NCBI RefSeq assembly: GCF_009695775.1
Contig: NZ_VUNG01000003.1
Location: 62,001 to 126,000, forward strand
Length of the DNA: 64,000 nt
Reading direction: 5' to 3'
From: Hallella mizrahii
GTDB taxonomy: Bacteria; Bacteroidota; Bacteroidia; Bacteroidales; Bacteroidaceae
The position numbers and the translations under genes were made by a program. Of this stretch, positions 1 to 9,032 are shown piece by piece. The first letter of the stretch is position 1. Every line of letters starts with the position of its first letter. The notes under the pieces were generated by a model that worked only from the letters and a program-made list of their open reading frames with translations, searched no databases and had not been told where the DNA came from.

Positions 1-1024
1 ACTCCACGATGTCGAGTCGCTCGTTGATACGCGGAACCTCTTTCAGCGGGAAAACCATCCACCGTCGCAGCATACGTCCACCCATTGGCGTGGTCGTGCG
101 GTCGATGACGTCGAGCAGCGACAGTCCGTCTTCCTGCATCGGCTGTAAGAGTTCCAGTGAGCGGATGGTGAACTTATCGAGTCTTACGTATTTTTCCTCC
201 TCGAGGCGCTTCAAGGATGTGATGTGGTTGATGCTTGTATGCTGGGTAAGTTCCAGGTATTGCATGATCGCACCGGAGGCTACGATACCTGCCTTGAGAT
301 GCTCTACGCCGAAGCCTTTCAGCGATTTGGTGCCGAAATGCTTTAAGAGTTTCTGGCGGGCGTTTTGTTCAGTAAACACCCAGTCGTCCATCTCAAAGAC
401 ACAGTATTTCGTACCGAAGAACTGCTCAAAGTCTTTCTTGCGTGTGCGGTCATAGAGTACTTCCTTTGGTGAGAAGTTTCCCAGGAGCTTTTCAACGTAG
501 TCGTAGGTGCCCTCACCAGTGAGAAACTCACCCGTGGAGATGTCGAGCAGGCTCAGTCCACAAGCTGTTTTACCGAAATGTACGGCAGCGAGGAAGTTGT
601 TTTCTTTGTAGTTGAGCACATTATCGCTCATGGCGATGCCCGGCGTGACGAGTTCGGTGATGCCTCGCTTCACCATTTTGTCCATTTCGGAGAGTCCTTT
701 TTTACCCTTGATGGCGGCACGTTTCTTTTTTGGATCTTCGAGTTGATCGCATATCGCCACGCGTTTTCCGGCACGAATGAGCTTCGGCAGATAGGTGTCG
801 AGAGCATGGTGAGGGAAACCGGCCATCGGCGTGTCGCCGGTGTTGCCTCCATTGTTGCGTTTGGTGAGGGTGATGCCGAGAATTTGCGAGGCCACGATGG
901 CATCGTCGCCATAGGTCTCGTAGAAGTCACCACAGCGGAAGAGCAACAAGGCATCGGGATGTTTGGCCTTGAGCGAGAAGAACTGCTTCATCATCGGCGT
1001 GAGTGCCGTATCTTTTGTAGACAT
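1..1024 (-). CDS. mutS: DNA mismatch repair protein MutS, N-terminal part (cut by window edge)
   Basis: This open frame runs off the left edge and covers the first 341 codons; family members are about 850-880 residues. MutS recognises mismatches and recruits MutL in post-replicative repair. The mismatch-reading Phe-X-Glu motif is visible in [12 protein letters not shown] (Phe34, Glu36), within the N-terminal domain. A lysine-rich stretch near residue 115 ([12 protein letters not shown]) is an insertion of the kind seen in Bacteroidota homologues. The ATG at 1022-1024 is chosen because the conserved domain starts about 10 residues later. The stop of the next upstream gene lies 73 bp away on the same strand and no separate promoter was seen, so the two may be cotranscribed. 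Confidence 0.95.
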   Translation of the reverse strand, partial: MSTKDTALTPMMKQFFSLKAKHPDALLLFRCGDFYETYGDDAIVASQILGITLTKRNNGGNTGDTPMAGFPHHALDTYLPKLIRAGKRVAICDQLEDPKKKRAAIKGKKGLSEMDKMVKRGITELVTPGIAMSDNVLNYKENNFLAAVHFGKTACGLSLLDISTGEFLTGEGTYDYVEKLLGNFSPKEVLYDRTRKKDFEQFFGTKYCVFEMDDWVFTEQNARQKLLKHFGTKSLKGFGVEHLKAGIVASGAIMQYLELTQHTSINHITSLKRLEEEKYVRLDKFTIRSLELLQPMQEDGLSLLDVIDRTTTPMGGRMLRRWMVFPLKEVPRINERLDIVE

Positions 1025-1097
1025 ATATTTTTTATTCAGACTTATCGTGGCCTGCACGATTTGTGCAAGCTCATCATTAATTATCCTTTTCGGCGGC

Positions 1098-1721
1098 TTA
1101 ACGATATTCGACCTTTACGACGACGACTCGGATGTGCTGGTCGCCGCTGTCAGTCTTCACTTTAGCGATATGCCAGTCGCTGGGGAAGAAGAGAAAGAAG
1201 TGCTGTGGGTCGCTGTCGAAGAAGCGGGCACGCTGTGGATCATAGTCGTAGTGCACGACATCGGGTCGGTAGGGCACGTTGATCTTGCTGGTGAAGTGGT
1301 CGATGAGCCCGAAGCGCTCCGTGCCTTTCACGACATATTGGAAGTCGATATGGTGGTGATGACTCTCCGACCGTTGGAGACTGAGTTCCCGGTTGACGTC
1401 GTCTTCCACACTGGCGACAAGCGTAGAGCCGGGAATTGGCGTGCGTCCTTTGGGCAGGGCGAGCAAGTCTGTCTTTGCCAACCAGCTGAAGAGAGCCTTC
1501 CACTGTTCTGGATTCTTTTGATATTGCGTATAGAACTCAGCGGCGTTTACTGTGGCGTGCGGGCTTGCAGCCGTGAATCCCTCGCGCCAGGCACCACTGT
1601 TCATCCAGTTCTGTGCCTCTTTGACGAAGGTTTTGTCGGCATAGTATTTCGTGTAATAACCTTGAGCATGTATGGCTACTGTCAGCAGACAGGACAGCAG
1701 AAAGAGAAATATTTTTTTCAT
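1098..1721 (-). CDS. Exported YhcH/YjgK/YiaL (DUF386) family protein
   Basis: The 207-residue product starts with a clear signal peptide ending in AIHAQ near residue 20. The cupin-like DUF386 signature is present: a His cluster at residues 121-124 followed by IDFQYVVKG and later a GERF-like turn (GTERFGL). The family includes E. coli YhcH and YiaL and the EbgC beta subunit; most are cytoplasmic proteins of about 150 residues linked to sugar or sialic acid use. The export signal and extra N-terminal length are unusual and point to a periplasmic role. The substrate is unknown. A TACATTTGC box lies about 65 bp upstream. Family call is fairly secure; function is not. Confidence 0.8.
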   Translation of the reverse strand: MKKIFLFLLSCLLTVAIHAQGYYTKYYADKTFVKEAQNWMNSGAWREGFTAASPHATVNAAEFYTQYQKNPEQWKALFSWLAKTDLLALPKGRTPIPGSTLVASVEDDVNRELSLQRSESHHHHIDFQYVVKGTERFGLIDHFTSKINVPYRPDVVHYDYDPQRARFFDSDPQHFFLFFPSDWHIAKVKTDSGDQHIRVVVVKVEYR

Positions 1722-1783
1722 AAGAATGATTTGCTAACGATGAAATGTCTTGTTGATGTCCCTATATATAATAAGGAGTGCGG

Positions 1784-1792
1784 GCAAATGTA
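1784..1792 (-). promoter_or_regulatory. -7 promoter box TACATTTGC for the YhcH-like gene
   Basis: On the minus strand the sequence reads TACATTTGC, matching the Bacteroidota TAnnTTTGC box. It sits about 63 bp upstream of the start codon at 1721. No clear TTTG -33 box is visible. Confidence 0.5.
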
Positions 1793-1921
1793 ACGATGGG
1801 TGTCTTATTAAGGTGGTGGACACCTTATTATAATAATGTGCACTTGACATTGCATTGCCATAGGGTATGTGCGGCATGACGATGAGGTGTATTTCTGTCT
1901 TAAGCAGGCAGAACACCGCCA

Positions 1922-3160
1922 TCATGGCTTTTTCAGTCCGCCCAGTCCGGCGAGCAGTGCTCGTGCGAGCGGGTTGTTGTCGAAGTTCTCTTCTTCTTTC
2001 CTCTGTGGTTCGTTGTCGAAATTCTCGTCGATCTTTCTTGGATCTTTCTCCACGACTTTATAGGCAGAGCGTCCGTGAATGCGTGTGCGTGTGAATCCAG
2101 CGTCCTGCAAGGCGAAGCCTACGTCCTGATTGACGTGGTCTCCCGGTGTCCAGTAGGGATATTCCTTCATCAGCCGGTCGATGATCGTGTCGATATAAGT
2201 GGCTTTTACTTTTTTCCCCTTTGGTGGTGCGGCATAGAGCATTGAGACCATCTTTACGAGGTTATCGGCTTCCTGGAAGGGAGAGTTTTGCACAGCCATG
2301 GCTTCGCGCTCCTCGTCGTTGAGTGTATAGTTCTCGCCGTTTTCCAGTTCCTCAGCGAGCTGAGCATAGAGTTGGTCATAGTCGATGGGCGTTTTTGTGT
2401 CGATGGCGTGGGTGATCTCCACACAAAAGAGATGTGCGGCACCGGCAGCGTCGGTCATCGGATGGAGATTGCCTGTCGTGGCGATGAAGGCAGCGTAGTT
2501 TTTCCGTGGTTCCCGTGTTGTGCCGTAGGGCCATCGCTGCACGGGTGTGCTGCGCGAGAAGAGATAGCGTACGGCAGGCAACTGGTCGGTGTTTTCCTGG
2601 TAGAACTCATCGAGGGCTATGAGCAGATGGGTGGTGACGAGCTCGTGGACATCGGCCATTTGGCGCACACGCACTTGATCGGTGTAGTATCGTCTGAGGC
2701 ATGGCGGCAGGATAAGGTTGCAGAATGTCGTCTTGCCATAGCCGAATTGTCCGACGATGACGGGCACGATGACATCGTTTTGCGGCACGGTCAGTCCCAT
2801 CCATCGTGCGACCATCTGCAGCATCCACTTATGGAAGCGATGCGGCCAGTCAGGATTTGAGGTGATGATGCGCTGTGCCAATTCACCCACATAGTCATTT
2901 CCGTCCCATGGTTCGAGGCTTTCCATCCAGCTTTTAGCGGGATTCCATTGTTCGATGATGGTCGAGTGGATGTATTGTTGCAGTTGCTGTTCGGTGAGAT
3001 CTACGCCTTGGCTGTTGGCCATCAGCAGCAGCGTGTTCTGTGCTTCCACTGACAGTGGCTTGTATTCGGCCATGTCGGTAGGAGCATAGAGTGTTTCTCC
3101 GGTCAGCACATTACGTCTGAGCCGGCATTGGCTTTCAAGGTAGGTGAGTGCATCCATCAT
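1922..3160 (-). CDS. VirE-type (virulence-associated E) P-loop ATPase, orphan
   Basis: The 412-residue product has a Walker A motif GQFGYGKTT (about residues 137-145) and a Walker B LLIALDEF (about 179-186), inside a domain typical of the VirE/VapE family of phage- and plasmid-derived primase-helicase-like ATPases common in Bacteroidota. The N-terminal 90 residues include the family-typical WDGNDYV region. The C-terminus ends in a charged, Asn/Asp/Glu-rich tail with two ENFDN repeats. The start at 3158-3160 is preferred over an in-frame ATG at 3287-3289 because a good promoter (3179-3210) lies between them. No integrase, phage or plasmid gene is nearby, so it is an orphan; its role here is unknown. 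Confidence 0.8.
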   Translation of the reverse strand: MMDALTYLESQCRLRRNVLTGETLYAPTDMAEYKPLSVEAQNTLLLMANSQGVDLTEQQLQQYIHSTIIEQWNPAKSWMESLEPWDGNDYVGELAQRIITSNPDWPHRFHKWMLQMVARWMGLTVPQNDVIVPVIVGQFGYGKTTFCNLILPPCLRRYYTDQVRVRQMADVHELVTTHLLIALDEFYQENTDQLPAVRYLFSRSTPVQRWPYGTTREPRKNYAAFIATTGNLHPMTDAAGAAHLFCVEITHAIDTKTPIDYDQLYAQLAEELENGENYTLNDEEREAMAVQNSPFQEADNLVKMVSMLYAAPPKGKKVKATYIDTIIDRLMKEYPYWTPGDHVNQDVGFALQDAGFTRTRIHGRSAYKVVEKDPRKIDENFDNEPQRKEEENFDNNPLARALLAGLGGLKKP

Positions 3161-3178
3161 CGTGATTCTATCTTTAGT

Positions 3179-3210
3179 GCAAAGATACCAATATATTTCG
3201 AGAAAACAAA
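3179..3210 (-). promoter_or_regulatory. Bacteroidota promoter for the VirE-type gene
   Basis: The minus strand carries TTTG at 3207-3210 and TATCTTTGC at 3179-3187, separated by 19 bp, a near-ideal -33/-7 pair. The predicted start of transcription lies about 10-15 bp upstream of the ATG at 3160, which decides the start codon of that gene. Confidence 0.75.
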
Positions 3211-3280
3211 ATATTAGTTTTTTATGTGTGGCAGAGTGGAGAACGCTGTTGTGCCCGTACCGCTCAGCACTTTGCTGAAT

Positions 3281-3323
3281 AAAAAACAAATCCTCACCTC
3301 TCCCATTGGGAGGTGAGGATTTG
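3281..3323 (-). terminator. Intrinsic terminator of the candidate ncRNA
   Basis: An almost perfect inverted repeat (left arm CAAATCCTCACCT at 3288-3300, right arm AGGTGAGGATTTG to 3323, with an inner CCC/GGG) is followed on the minus strand by a T run at 3281-3287. Confidence 0.8.
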
Positions 3324-3508
3324 TGCTAACCTAAATAACAATCTTAATTTTACCTTAACTGACTTAATAACCTAATGAAAACCTAAAAAAAATAATCTTA
3401 AACCTAAAAACTAAAAACCTATATGAAACAATCTACTAACCTTAAACCTATTGAACAAATATGTTCAGTCTACTTGGATTATAGTTCTCACGAACTTGTT
3501 TCCTTTTG
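3281..3508 (-). ncRNA. Candidate non-coding RNA with reiterated AGGTT words
   Basis: A TACCTTTGC box at 3514-3522 should start a minus-strand transcript near 3508, and a strong intrinsic terminator ends it at about 3281, giving an RNA of about 225 nt with no plausible reading frame. Between about 3326 and 3459 the transcript is A/U-rich and repeats the word AGGTT seven times (seen as AACCT on the plus strand), usually as UAGGUU or AAGGUU. This body looks mostly unstructured apart from the terminator. It does not resemble 6S RNA, tmRNA, SRP RNA or RNase P. A leader of the downstream gene is less likely because that gene has its own promoter after the terminator. Confidence 0.55.
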
Positions 3509-3513
3509 ACGCT

Positions 3514-3522
3514 GCAAAGGTA
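3514..3522 (-). promoter_or_regulatory. -7 promoter box TACCTTTGC of the candidate ncRNA
   Basis: The minus strand reads TACCTTTGC here. A TTG appears near the expected -33 position (about 3542). No coding frame begins downstream before the terminator. Confidence 0.55.
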
Positions 3523-3650
3523 GAAAGTTTTTTATGTACGAACAACACTTTATGATGATTTTATGAGTAAGATGTCCTTTTCTTGACCTATGTCAAACAT
3601 TTGTGTGCGCACACAAGTAAATATTATAAGAGAATTATACGTAGGAGCAT

Positions 3651-3689
3651 AAAAGAGGCGATGCATTGCGAAGATGCGTCGCCTCTTTT
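3651..3689. terminator. Hairpin terminator downstream of the glycogen operon
   Basis: AAAAGAGGCGA and TCGCCTCTTTT form an 11-bp stem around an A/T/G-rich loop. Arms carry A and T runs on both sides, so it can act in either direction; the gene that needs it is the minus-strand GH57 gene ending at 3787. The rest of 3690-3786 shows no gene. Confidence 0.65.
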
Positions 3690-3786
3690 GTGCTGATACT
3701 ATCTTTCCGGAGCATTTTTTCCATTTAGGAATCATGCCGTTTTCCGGACGTTTGTGCTAAAGTGCTGTAAAAGGAAGGAGTAATTG

Positions 3787-5235
3787 TTATTTTTTCTCTT
3801 TTGTATCGGGAGTTGTAGTTTTTGCTGCGTTTTCCGTTTCCTTTTTCGCAGTCTCTTTCTTGCTTGCGTTCTTGCGTGTGTTGTGTGTCGGTTTTGTCTT
3901 GGGCTTTTCCTCGTTTTCGCGCAGTTTCTCGTTGGCGGCCTCAAGTTTTTCGAGTTTAGCCTGGAGTCTTGCGATTTCTTTGTCTTTCATTGCAATCTCG
4001 TCTCCCTCGTTCTTGATGGTCGTGAGCAGGGAGTTGAGCTGATCGTTGTCGATTTCAGGCGGATAGAGGCTGTTGACTCGGTTGATGAAGTCACCGAGGA
4101 TATTCATGTAGTTGGTGAAGGCGTCAAAGGGGCTGGAGTAGATGCCTCGGTCGAGTCCCACGCTGCTGGGCTTTGTGGTCATGAAGCGGAAGTTGTTGCT
4201 GGCCTGCAGATAGTCCCAGTCTTGGTTGATACGTGGGTCGTCGGCGATGCGCACGCGCTCTGCCACGCTGTAGAGTTTGTCGAAAGCCTCTCGCTGCATG
4301 GGGTTTCCGAGCCATGAGCTGACGTCGCGCTCCTCGTCGGTCCATGAGAGAGTGTCGGGCACGTCGAGGTTTCCTACACTGTTGTGCGTGTTGCAGATTT
4401 CGGTGGGTGTGGAGAAAGTGATGCCTGCCCCTTTGGCGAATTTGGGAAGAGCGGCCATGAAGTCAAGGATATTTGACGACAGTGGTTGTGCGATACCAAG
4501 TGCAGAGAGCTCCATGAAGATGTTGAAGACCTGCTCTTCCTGTGGAGCTTTTGCGATGCGGTCGATATACTGGTCGGCAAAGAGTGGGTATCCCTCCCAG
4601 TCGCTGTTGTTGAATCTGAGACTGATGTCATCGCTCATGGTGACATCCCGGAGCAGGAGTTTCAGTTCAGGAGCCATGGCGCAGTTGTAGACATAGTGTG
4701 GTGATTTCCATCCGAGCACGTGTTTGGCTCCCTCGGTAAGCATCCCTTTGAATCCGAGCTGTGCAGCCTGCAGTCCGATGTCGTCGCTGTAGATGAGCGA
4801 GGAGTTGCGCAGCACGGTAGGTTTATGGCCGAAATAGTCGACCATCTTTTTGCATTGCTTGCGCACGTCGGCAGCGAAGCATTCACTGTCCTTGAGTGAT
4901 GACAGGCCGTGGGAATACGGTTCGGCGAGAAACTCCACGCATCCCGTTTTATTGAGTTCCTGGAGTTTGTCGAGCACTTGCGGTGCGTGCACTTCCAACT
5001 GTTCCATGCCGACGCCGGAGATGGAGAACGCGCATTTGAAGTATCCATTGCTGTCCTGGATCATCTTTTGCAGTGTGTTCAGGGCAGGCATGTATGAGCA
5101 TTCGGCGATGTGGTTGATGGAGCGCTCGTTCTCATAGTCGTCGTAATAGTAATGATCGGTACCGATGTCGAAGAAGCGGTAGCGTTTCAGATGTACGATC
5201 TGATGTATTTCGAAATATAGACAAATGGTTTTCAT
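3787..5235 (-). CDS. Glycoside hydrolase family 57 alpha-amylase-like protein
   Basis: The 482-residue product matches the cytoplasmic GH57 proteins encoded in Bacteroidota glycogen clusters. Visible features are the N-terminal strand MKTICLYFEIHQ, the segment EFLAEPYSHGLSSL with the expected catalytic-site Glu/His region, and VLRNSSLIYSDDIG. GH57 enzymes hydrolyse or rearrange alpha-glucans by a retaining mechanism. The last 75 residues form a coiled coil (KDKEIARLQAKLEKLEAANE) and a Lys/Thr-rich low-complexity tail. The ATG at 5233-5235 is chosen because the conserved domain starts exactly there; 26 in-frame upstream codons look like leader sequence. It is the third gene of the operon, 284 bp after the glycosyltransferase gene. 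Confidence 0.88.
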   Translation of the reverse strand: MKTICLYFEIHQIVHLKRYRFFDIGTDHYYYDDYENERSINHIAECSYMPALNTLQKMIQDSNGYFKCAFSISGVGMEQLEVHAPQVLDKLQELNKTGCVEFLAEPYSHGLSSLKDSECFAADVRKQCKKMVDYFGHKPTVLRNSSLIYSDDIGLQAAQLGFKGMLTEGAKHVLGWKSPHYVYNCAMAPELKLLLRDVTMSDDISLRFNNSDWEGYPLFADQYIDRIAKAPQEEQVFNIFMELSALGIAQPLSSNILDFMAALPKFAKGAGITFSTPTEICNTHNSVGNLDVPDTLSWTDEERDVSSWLGNPMQREAFDKLYSVAERVRIADDPRINQDWDYLQASNNFRFMTTKPSSVGLDRGIYSSPFDAFTNYMNILGDFINRVNSLYPPEIDNDQLNSLLTTIKNEGDEIAMKDKEIARLQAKLEKLEAANEKLRENEEKPKTKPTHNTRKNASKKETAKKETENAAKTTTPDTKEKK

Positions 5236-5431
5236 AATGTTCAGTGTTGGATGTTGAGTGTTGAATGATATCAATGTTGATGATGGATTGCGGAGGAGGA
5301 CGGTGCTGAGCACCGTCTTACAGAACCAAGCCCACCTATTAATTAAGTGTTGCTGTCTTTCCCTTTAAGTGTTGTGGCCATCCCTTGTTCTTACTCTTGC
5401 AGCATTTCACTTCTTTCCGCCTTTTGGGAGG

Positions 5432-5473
5432 GTTGTTGTTGGGGCTGTGAGGAGTTGTTGTTGGGGCTGTGAG
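5432..5473. repeat. Two direct copies of a 20-bp G/T-rich word, 22-bp period
   Basis: GTTGTTGTTGGGGCTGTGAG occurs at 5432-5451 and again at 5454-5473. It lies in the 284-bp gap inside the glycogen operon, which otherwise holds simple GTGTTG-type repeats near 5241-5275 and no reading frame. Likely a slippage duplication. Confidence 0.7.
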
Positions 5474-5519
5474 AGGTAAGGCTGGCGGGGTTGGGAGTGG
5501 TAAGGGTGTCGATGCTCTG

Positions 5520-6785
5520 TTACCAGCCCAGCGTCCTTATATATAGTTCCCTGATCCATCGTCCCACTTTCTCCCACGTGATCTGTGCCACTTCTCGTTT
5601 TCCTTCCTCTTGCAGATAGTGGAAGAGGCTTGGGTTGTGGCAGATGCTGTAGATGGAGTCAGCCAAAGCGTGGATGTCCCAATAGTCGACTTTGATGCAG
5701 TTGTGCAGGATTTCGGCGCATCCACTCTGTTTGGAGATGATCGTCGGCGTTCCGCACTGCATGGCTTCGAGCGGTGAGATGCCGAAAGGCTCGCTGACCG
5801 AAGGCATGACATAGACATCAGAGTCTTTCAGGCATTCATAGACCTGCTTGCCGCGCATGAATCCGGGGAAGTGGAAGCGGTCGGCGATTCCCCGCTCAGC
5901 GGCCAGGTAGATCATCTGGTCCATCATGTCGCCGGATCCTGCCATACAGAAGCGTACGTGGCGTGTGCGGTGGAGTACCATGTTGGCGGCCTCGACGAAA
6001 TACTCTGGTCCTTTCTGCATGGTGATACGTCCGAGGAAGGTGACGATCTTGTCGCGGTCGGTGTGGTCGGGTCGCGGAATCATCTCGTTCTCGGGTGAAA
6101 GGGGGTATACGGCATTGTGCACGGTGAATACTTTGCGTGGATCCTGATGGTATTGGTTGATGACGGTATTGCGTGTGAGGTCACTGACGCACATGATGCA
6201 GTCGGCGTGATCCATGCCGTCTTTTTCTATGCCGTAGACAGTGGGGTTGACATGTCCGCGCGATCGGTCATAGTCAGTAGCGTGTACATGGATGCACAGT
6301 GGCTTTCCGCTGACCTGCTTGGCAAAGATGCCGGCAGGATAGGTCAGCCAGTCGTGAGCGTGGATGATGTCGAACTGTTCCGATCGTGCCACCACGCCGG
6401 CGATGATCGAGTAGTTGTTGATCTCGTCGTGGAGATTGGCGGGATAGCCTCCTGCGAAGTCCATGCATCCGAGGTCGTTGACGTTCATATAATTGAAGTC
6501 GGCATAGATATGGTCGCGGAAGTGATAGTATTCCTCTGGGCTCATCAGATTTCCGATGCGTTGCTTGACGTAGTCGTAGTTGACATCTCGCCAGGCAATA
6601 GGCACGCAGTTCATGGCCACGATATGTGCGAAGGTGTGATCCTCGTCGCCCCAGGGCTTAGGCAGGCAGAGCGTGATGTCGACATCGCCCTGAGCGTGCA
6701 GTCCTTCCGAGATACCGAAATTGGCAGTTGCCAGACCGCCATAGACATGAGGAGGATACTCCCATCCAAACATTAAGACTTTCAT
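5520..6785 (-). CDS. Glycosyltransferase (GT4/GT5-type), glycogen synthase-like
   Basis: The 421-residue protein starts MKVLMFGWEYPPHVYGGL, the nucleotide-sugar-binding start of starch/glycogen synthase-type GT-B enzymes, and has the second-domain signatures VTFLGRITMQKGPEYF and VYVMPSVSEPFGISPLEAM with the conserved E-x7-E. It probably transfers glucose from an activated donor to an alpha-glucan in the cytoplasm. It is shorter than classical GlgA (about 480). It sits 17 bp downstream of the debranching enzyme gene and upstream of GH57, the arrangement known in Bacteroides and Prevotella glycogen clusters. The ATG at 6785 is the natural start because the motif follows directly. Confidence 0.9.
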   Translation of the reverse strand: MKVLMFGWEYPPHVYGGLATANFGISEGLHAQGDVDITLCLPKPWGDEDHTFAHIVAMNCVPIAWRDVNYDYVKQRIGNLMSPEEYYHFRDHIYADFNYMNVNDLGCMDFAGGYPANLHDEINNYSIIAGVVARSEQFDIIHAHDWLTYPAGIFAKQVSGKPLCIHVHATDYDRSRGHVNPTVYGIEKDGMDHADCIMCVSDLTRNTVINQYHQDPRKVFTVHNAVYPLSPENEMIPRPDHTDRDKIVTFLGRITMQKGPEYFVEAANMVLHRTRHVRFCMAGSGDMMDQMIYLAAERGIADRFHFPGFMRGKQVYECLKDSDVYVMPSVSEPFGISPLEAMQCGTPTIISKQSGCAEILHNCIKVDYWDIHALADSIYSICHNPSLFHYLQEEGKREVAQITWEKVGRWIRELYIRTLGW

Positions 6786-6802
6786 ATTGGTTCCTCCTAT
6801 TA

Positions 6803-8746
6803 TTAATATTTATATTTTTCCAGTTGTTCCAGTGCTCTGAGTATCTCGGCCACGTTGGCGGCGAAGGAGATGGCGCCCCGGCCGTGGAAGGGCGGGTTGC
6901 CGTCGAAGAGCTCGGGAAGCGTACCGACGCAGTGACAGAACATCTCGTCCTCGTATCCGACCATCTGTCGTTCGATGAAGCTCAGACGAGTGCGTTTATA
7001 GAGTTTCAGGCAGGCTTCGACATAGAATCCGAAGAGCCACGGCCATGCCGTTCCCTGATGATAGGCGTAGTCGCGCTGTGCCTGTGGTCCTACATACATG
7101 GGGTTGTATCCGCTGCTCTTTGGCGACAGCGAGCGGAGTCCTTTTGGCGTGAGCAGTTCCTTGGTGCAGATGTCGATGATATTTTTTTTCTGTTCCTGCG
7201 AGAGTGGAGAATAGTCAAAGGCAGCGGGGAAGATCATGTTGGGTCTGACGCTCCAGTCTTGTTTGTCGCCGTCGACATAATCGAAGAGATAGCCGAACTT
7301 GTTGACGAAGGTAGCGAGGAAAGCGTCTTTGGCCTTGCCGGCTTTTTGGTTCAGAATGTCGGCGATGTCGTCGTGGTGAGCTTCTTGTGCGAGTTTGGCA
7401 CCGAAGCAGAGTGCGTTGTACCACAGTGCGTTGAACTCCACGATATATCCTGTTCGCGGCACCACGGGGCGTCCGTTGGCCGTAGAGTTCATCCAGGTGA
7501 CAGCACGCTCCGAGCCGTCGGTTTTCACGAGGCCGTTGTCGGCAACGAGCAGGTTGGGATGTTTGCCGTCAGAGATATATGAGAGAATGTCCCAGACGAG
7601 CTGTCCGTATTTTTTAGCGCACCGCTCTTCACCCTCTTCTTTGGCGTATTGCTGGATGCACCAGATGGCCCACAAGGGCACGTCGGGCTGATTGAGCTCA
7701 TAGAGTTTGACGGTGAGTGGTTTCTCCTCCATGAATTCGCGGAGACCTTTCTCAGCTGTTTTCATCACGGCTTCGAAAAACTCTGTCTCCTCGATGCTCA
7801 GCGTCAGACCAGGCAAAGCGATGAACGTGTCGCGCGCGCGTGCTTTGAACCACGGGTATCCGGCCAGGATATATTTCTCGCCGTTTTTGTCTTCGACGTG
7901 GAACTGGTGTGCGGCGTTGATCAGGCAGTGGAAGAAATTGTCGCGTGGGGCTCTCTCGTCGAGCTCTTGCTGGAAGAGCGGTTTCAGTGTGCGCACTTTG
8001 TTTTCCGTGGTGGAGGCGGCAAAGACGATGCTCTCGCCCTTGCGTATGGGCACTTCGAAGTAACCGGGCACATAGAGATCCTCGTTGCTGGCGTAGCCTC
8101 GCTCTTGCTCTTTGGGATACTCGATGCCGCGGTACCAGTCGGGTTGGAAGACAAACTTCACCTTACGCGAGAACTGCATGTAGAGGTCGGGATAGCCCGG
8201 ATACATGCAGGTTCTGATGCCGTTTTCCACCTCTGTATAGTCTTTGTTGGCCACACTGTTCTCATGTGTGAACTGTCTGACGCTGCGGAAGGCGAGGAAG
8301 GGACGGAATTGTAGTGTAGTGGCCGAGTGTGCGTCGTCGAGGGTATAGCGGATGAGAAGTCGGTTTTCATGGTGTTGAAAGACTACTTCTTTCCTGAGGA
8401 TCACGCCACCGACACGGTAGGTGGTGGTGGGTACTTTGTCGCAATCAAACGATTGGATATACTTGTGACCCATCGGGCTGTAGTTGTTGCCCTGGTATTT
8501 GTGCAGACCCAGGTTGAAAGCGGCCCCATGCTGTATGACACTACAGTCGAGCGAAGAGAGCAACACATGGTTTTCGTCGTCGAGTTCCGGCACGGGAATC
8601 ACAAACAGACCGTGGTATTTGCGCGTGTTGCAGTCTACTATTGATGAGCATGAGTAGGCTCCTGAGCGATTGGTTCGCAGGATTTCCTTGGGCAGGCTCT
8701 CCTGTAAATTGGTCATCAGGGCTTTTTCAAATTTTAGATAGCTCAT
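6803..8746 (-). CDS. Glycogen debranching enzyme (amylo-alpha-1,6-glucosidase)
   Basis: The 647-residue product has the bacterial debranching layout: an N-terminal beta-rich domain (NRSGAYSCSSIVDCNTRKYH) and a GH133-type alpha/alpha barrel from about residue 290 with AGYPWFKARARDTFIALPG, where the catalytic Asp follows the conserved Arg, and AYHQGTAWPWLFG near the end. It removes alpha-1,6 branches from glycogen. The ATG at 8744-8746 is preferred to a TTG three codons upstream. It is first in the three-gene glycogen operon and is preceded by a clear promoter about 80 bp upstream. Confidence 0.93.
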   Translation of the reverse strand: MSYLKFEKALMTNLQESLPKEILRTNRSGAYSCSSIVDCNTRKYHGLFVIPVPELDDENHVLLSSLDCSVIQHGAAFNLGLHKYQGNNYSPMGHKYIQSFDCDKVPTTTYRVGGVILRKEVVFQHHENRLLIRYTLDDAHSATTLQFRPFLAFRSVRQFTHENSVANKDYTEVENGIRTCMYPGYPDLYMQFSRKVKFVFQPDWYRGIEYPKEQERGYASNEDLYVPGYFEVPIRKGESIVFAASTTENKVRTLKPLFQQELDERAPRDNFFHCLINAAHQFHVEDKNGEKYILAGYPWFKARARDTFIALPGLTLSIEETEFFEAVMKTAEKGLREFMEEKPLTVKLYELNQPDVPLWAIWCIQQYAKEEGEERCAKKYGQLVWDILSYISDGKHPNLLVADNGLVKTDGSERAVTWMNSTANGRPVVPRTGYIVEFNALWYNALCFGAKLAQEAHHDDIADILNQKAGKAKDAFLATFVNKFGYLFDYVDGDKQDWSVRPNMIFPAAFDYSPLSQEQKKNIIDICTKELLTPKGLRSLSPKSSGYNPMYVGPQAQRDYAYHQGTAWPWLFGFYVEACLKLYKRTRLSFIERQMVGYEDEMFCHCVGTLPELFDGNPPFHGRGAISFAANVAEILRALEQLEKYKY

Positions 8747-8826
8747 AGTTCGCAATTAAGGTTATTATATTATTATTGATGATTGTTCTTATTGTTAGGC
8801 GCAGTGCGTAGGCTCTACGTTGACCC

Positions 8827-8858
8827 CAAAGTTAGTAAATTATTGGGAATAAAGCAAA
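8827..8858 (-). promoter_or_regulatory. Promoter of the glycogen operon
   Basis: Minus strand: TTTG at 8855-8858 and TAACTTTG at 8827-8834, separated by 20 bp. The predicted leader to the ATG at 8746 is about 75 nt. The flanking region up to 9032 is AT-rich and holds no gene. Confidence 0.7.
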
Positions 8859-9032
8859 TAATGTAATCATTATTTTGGTAAAATGACGAAAAAATGTAAT
8901 CTTGTCGAGTACAAATGATTTTAAATGTAAACATCAGGTTGGTAGTTTTCCCCTCTGTAGCACTATTTGGCATATAGTGCTAAGTCGTGATTGTATACCA
9001 AATTTATTGACAAAAATATATTTTAATGCACT

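Noticed and set aside
3550..3735. 61-codon minus-strand frame
   Set aside because: Overlaps a terminator hairpin, has basic low-information composition and no promoter or ribosome-binding context.
5432..5473. G-rich direct repeats as a possible G-quadruplex or regulatory site
   Set aside because: Only single GGGG runs spaced by 18 bp; two copies inside an operon gap are better explained by slippage.
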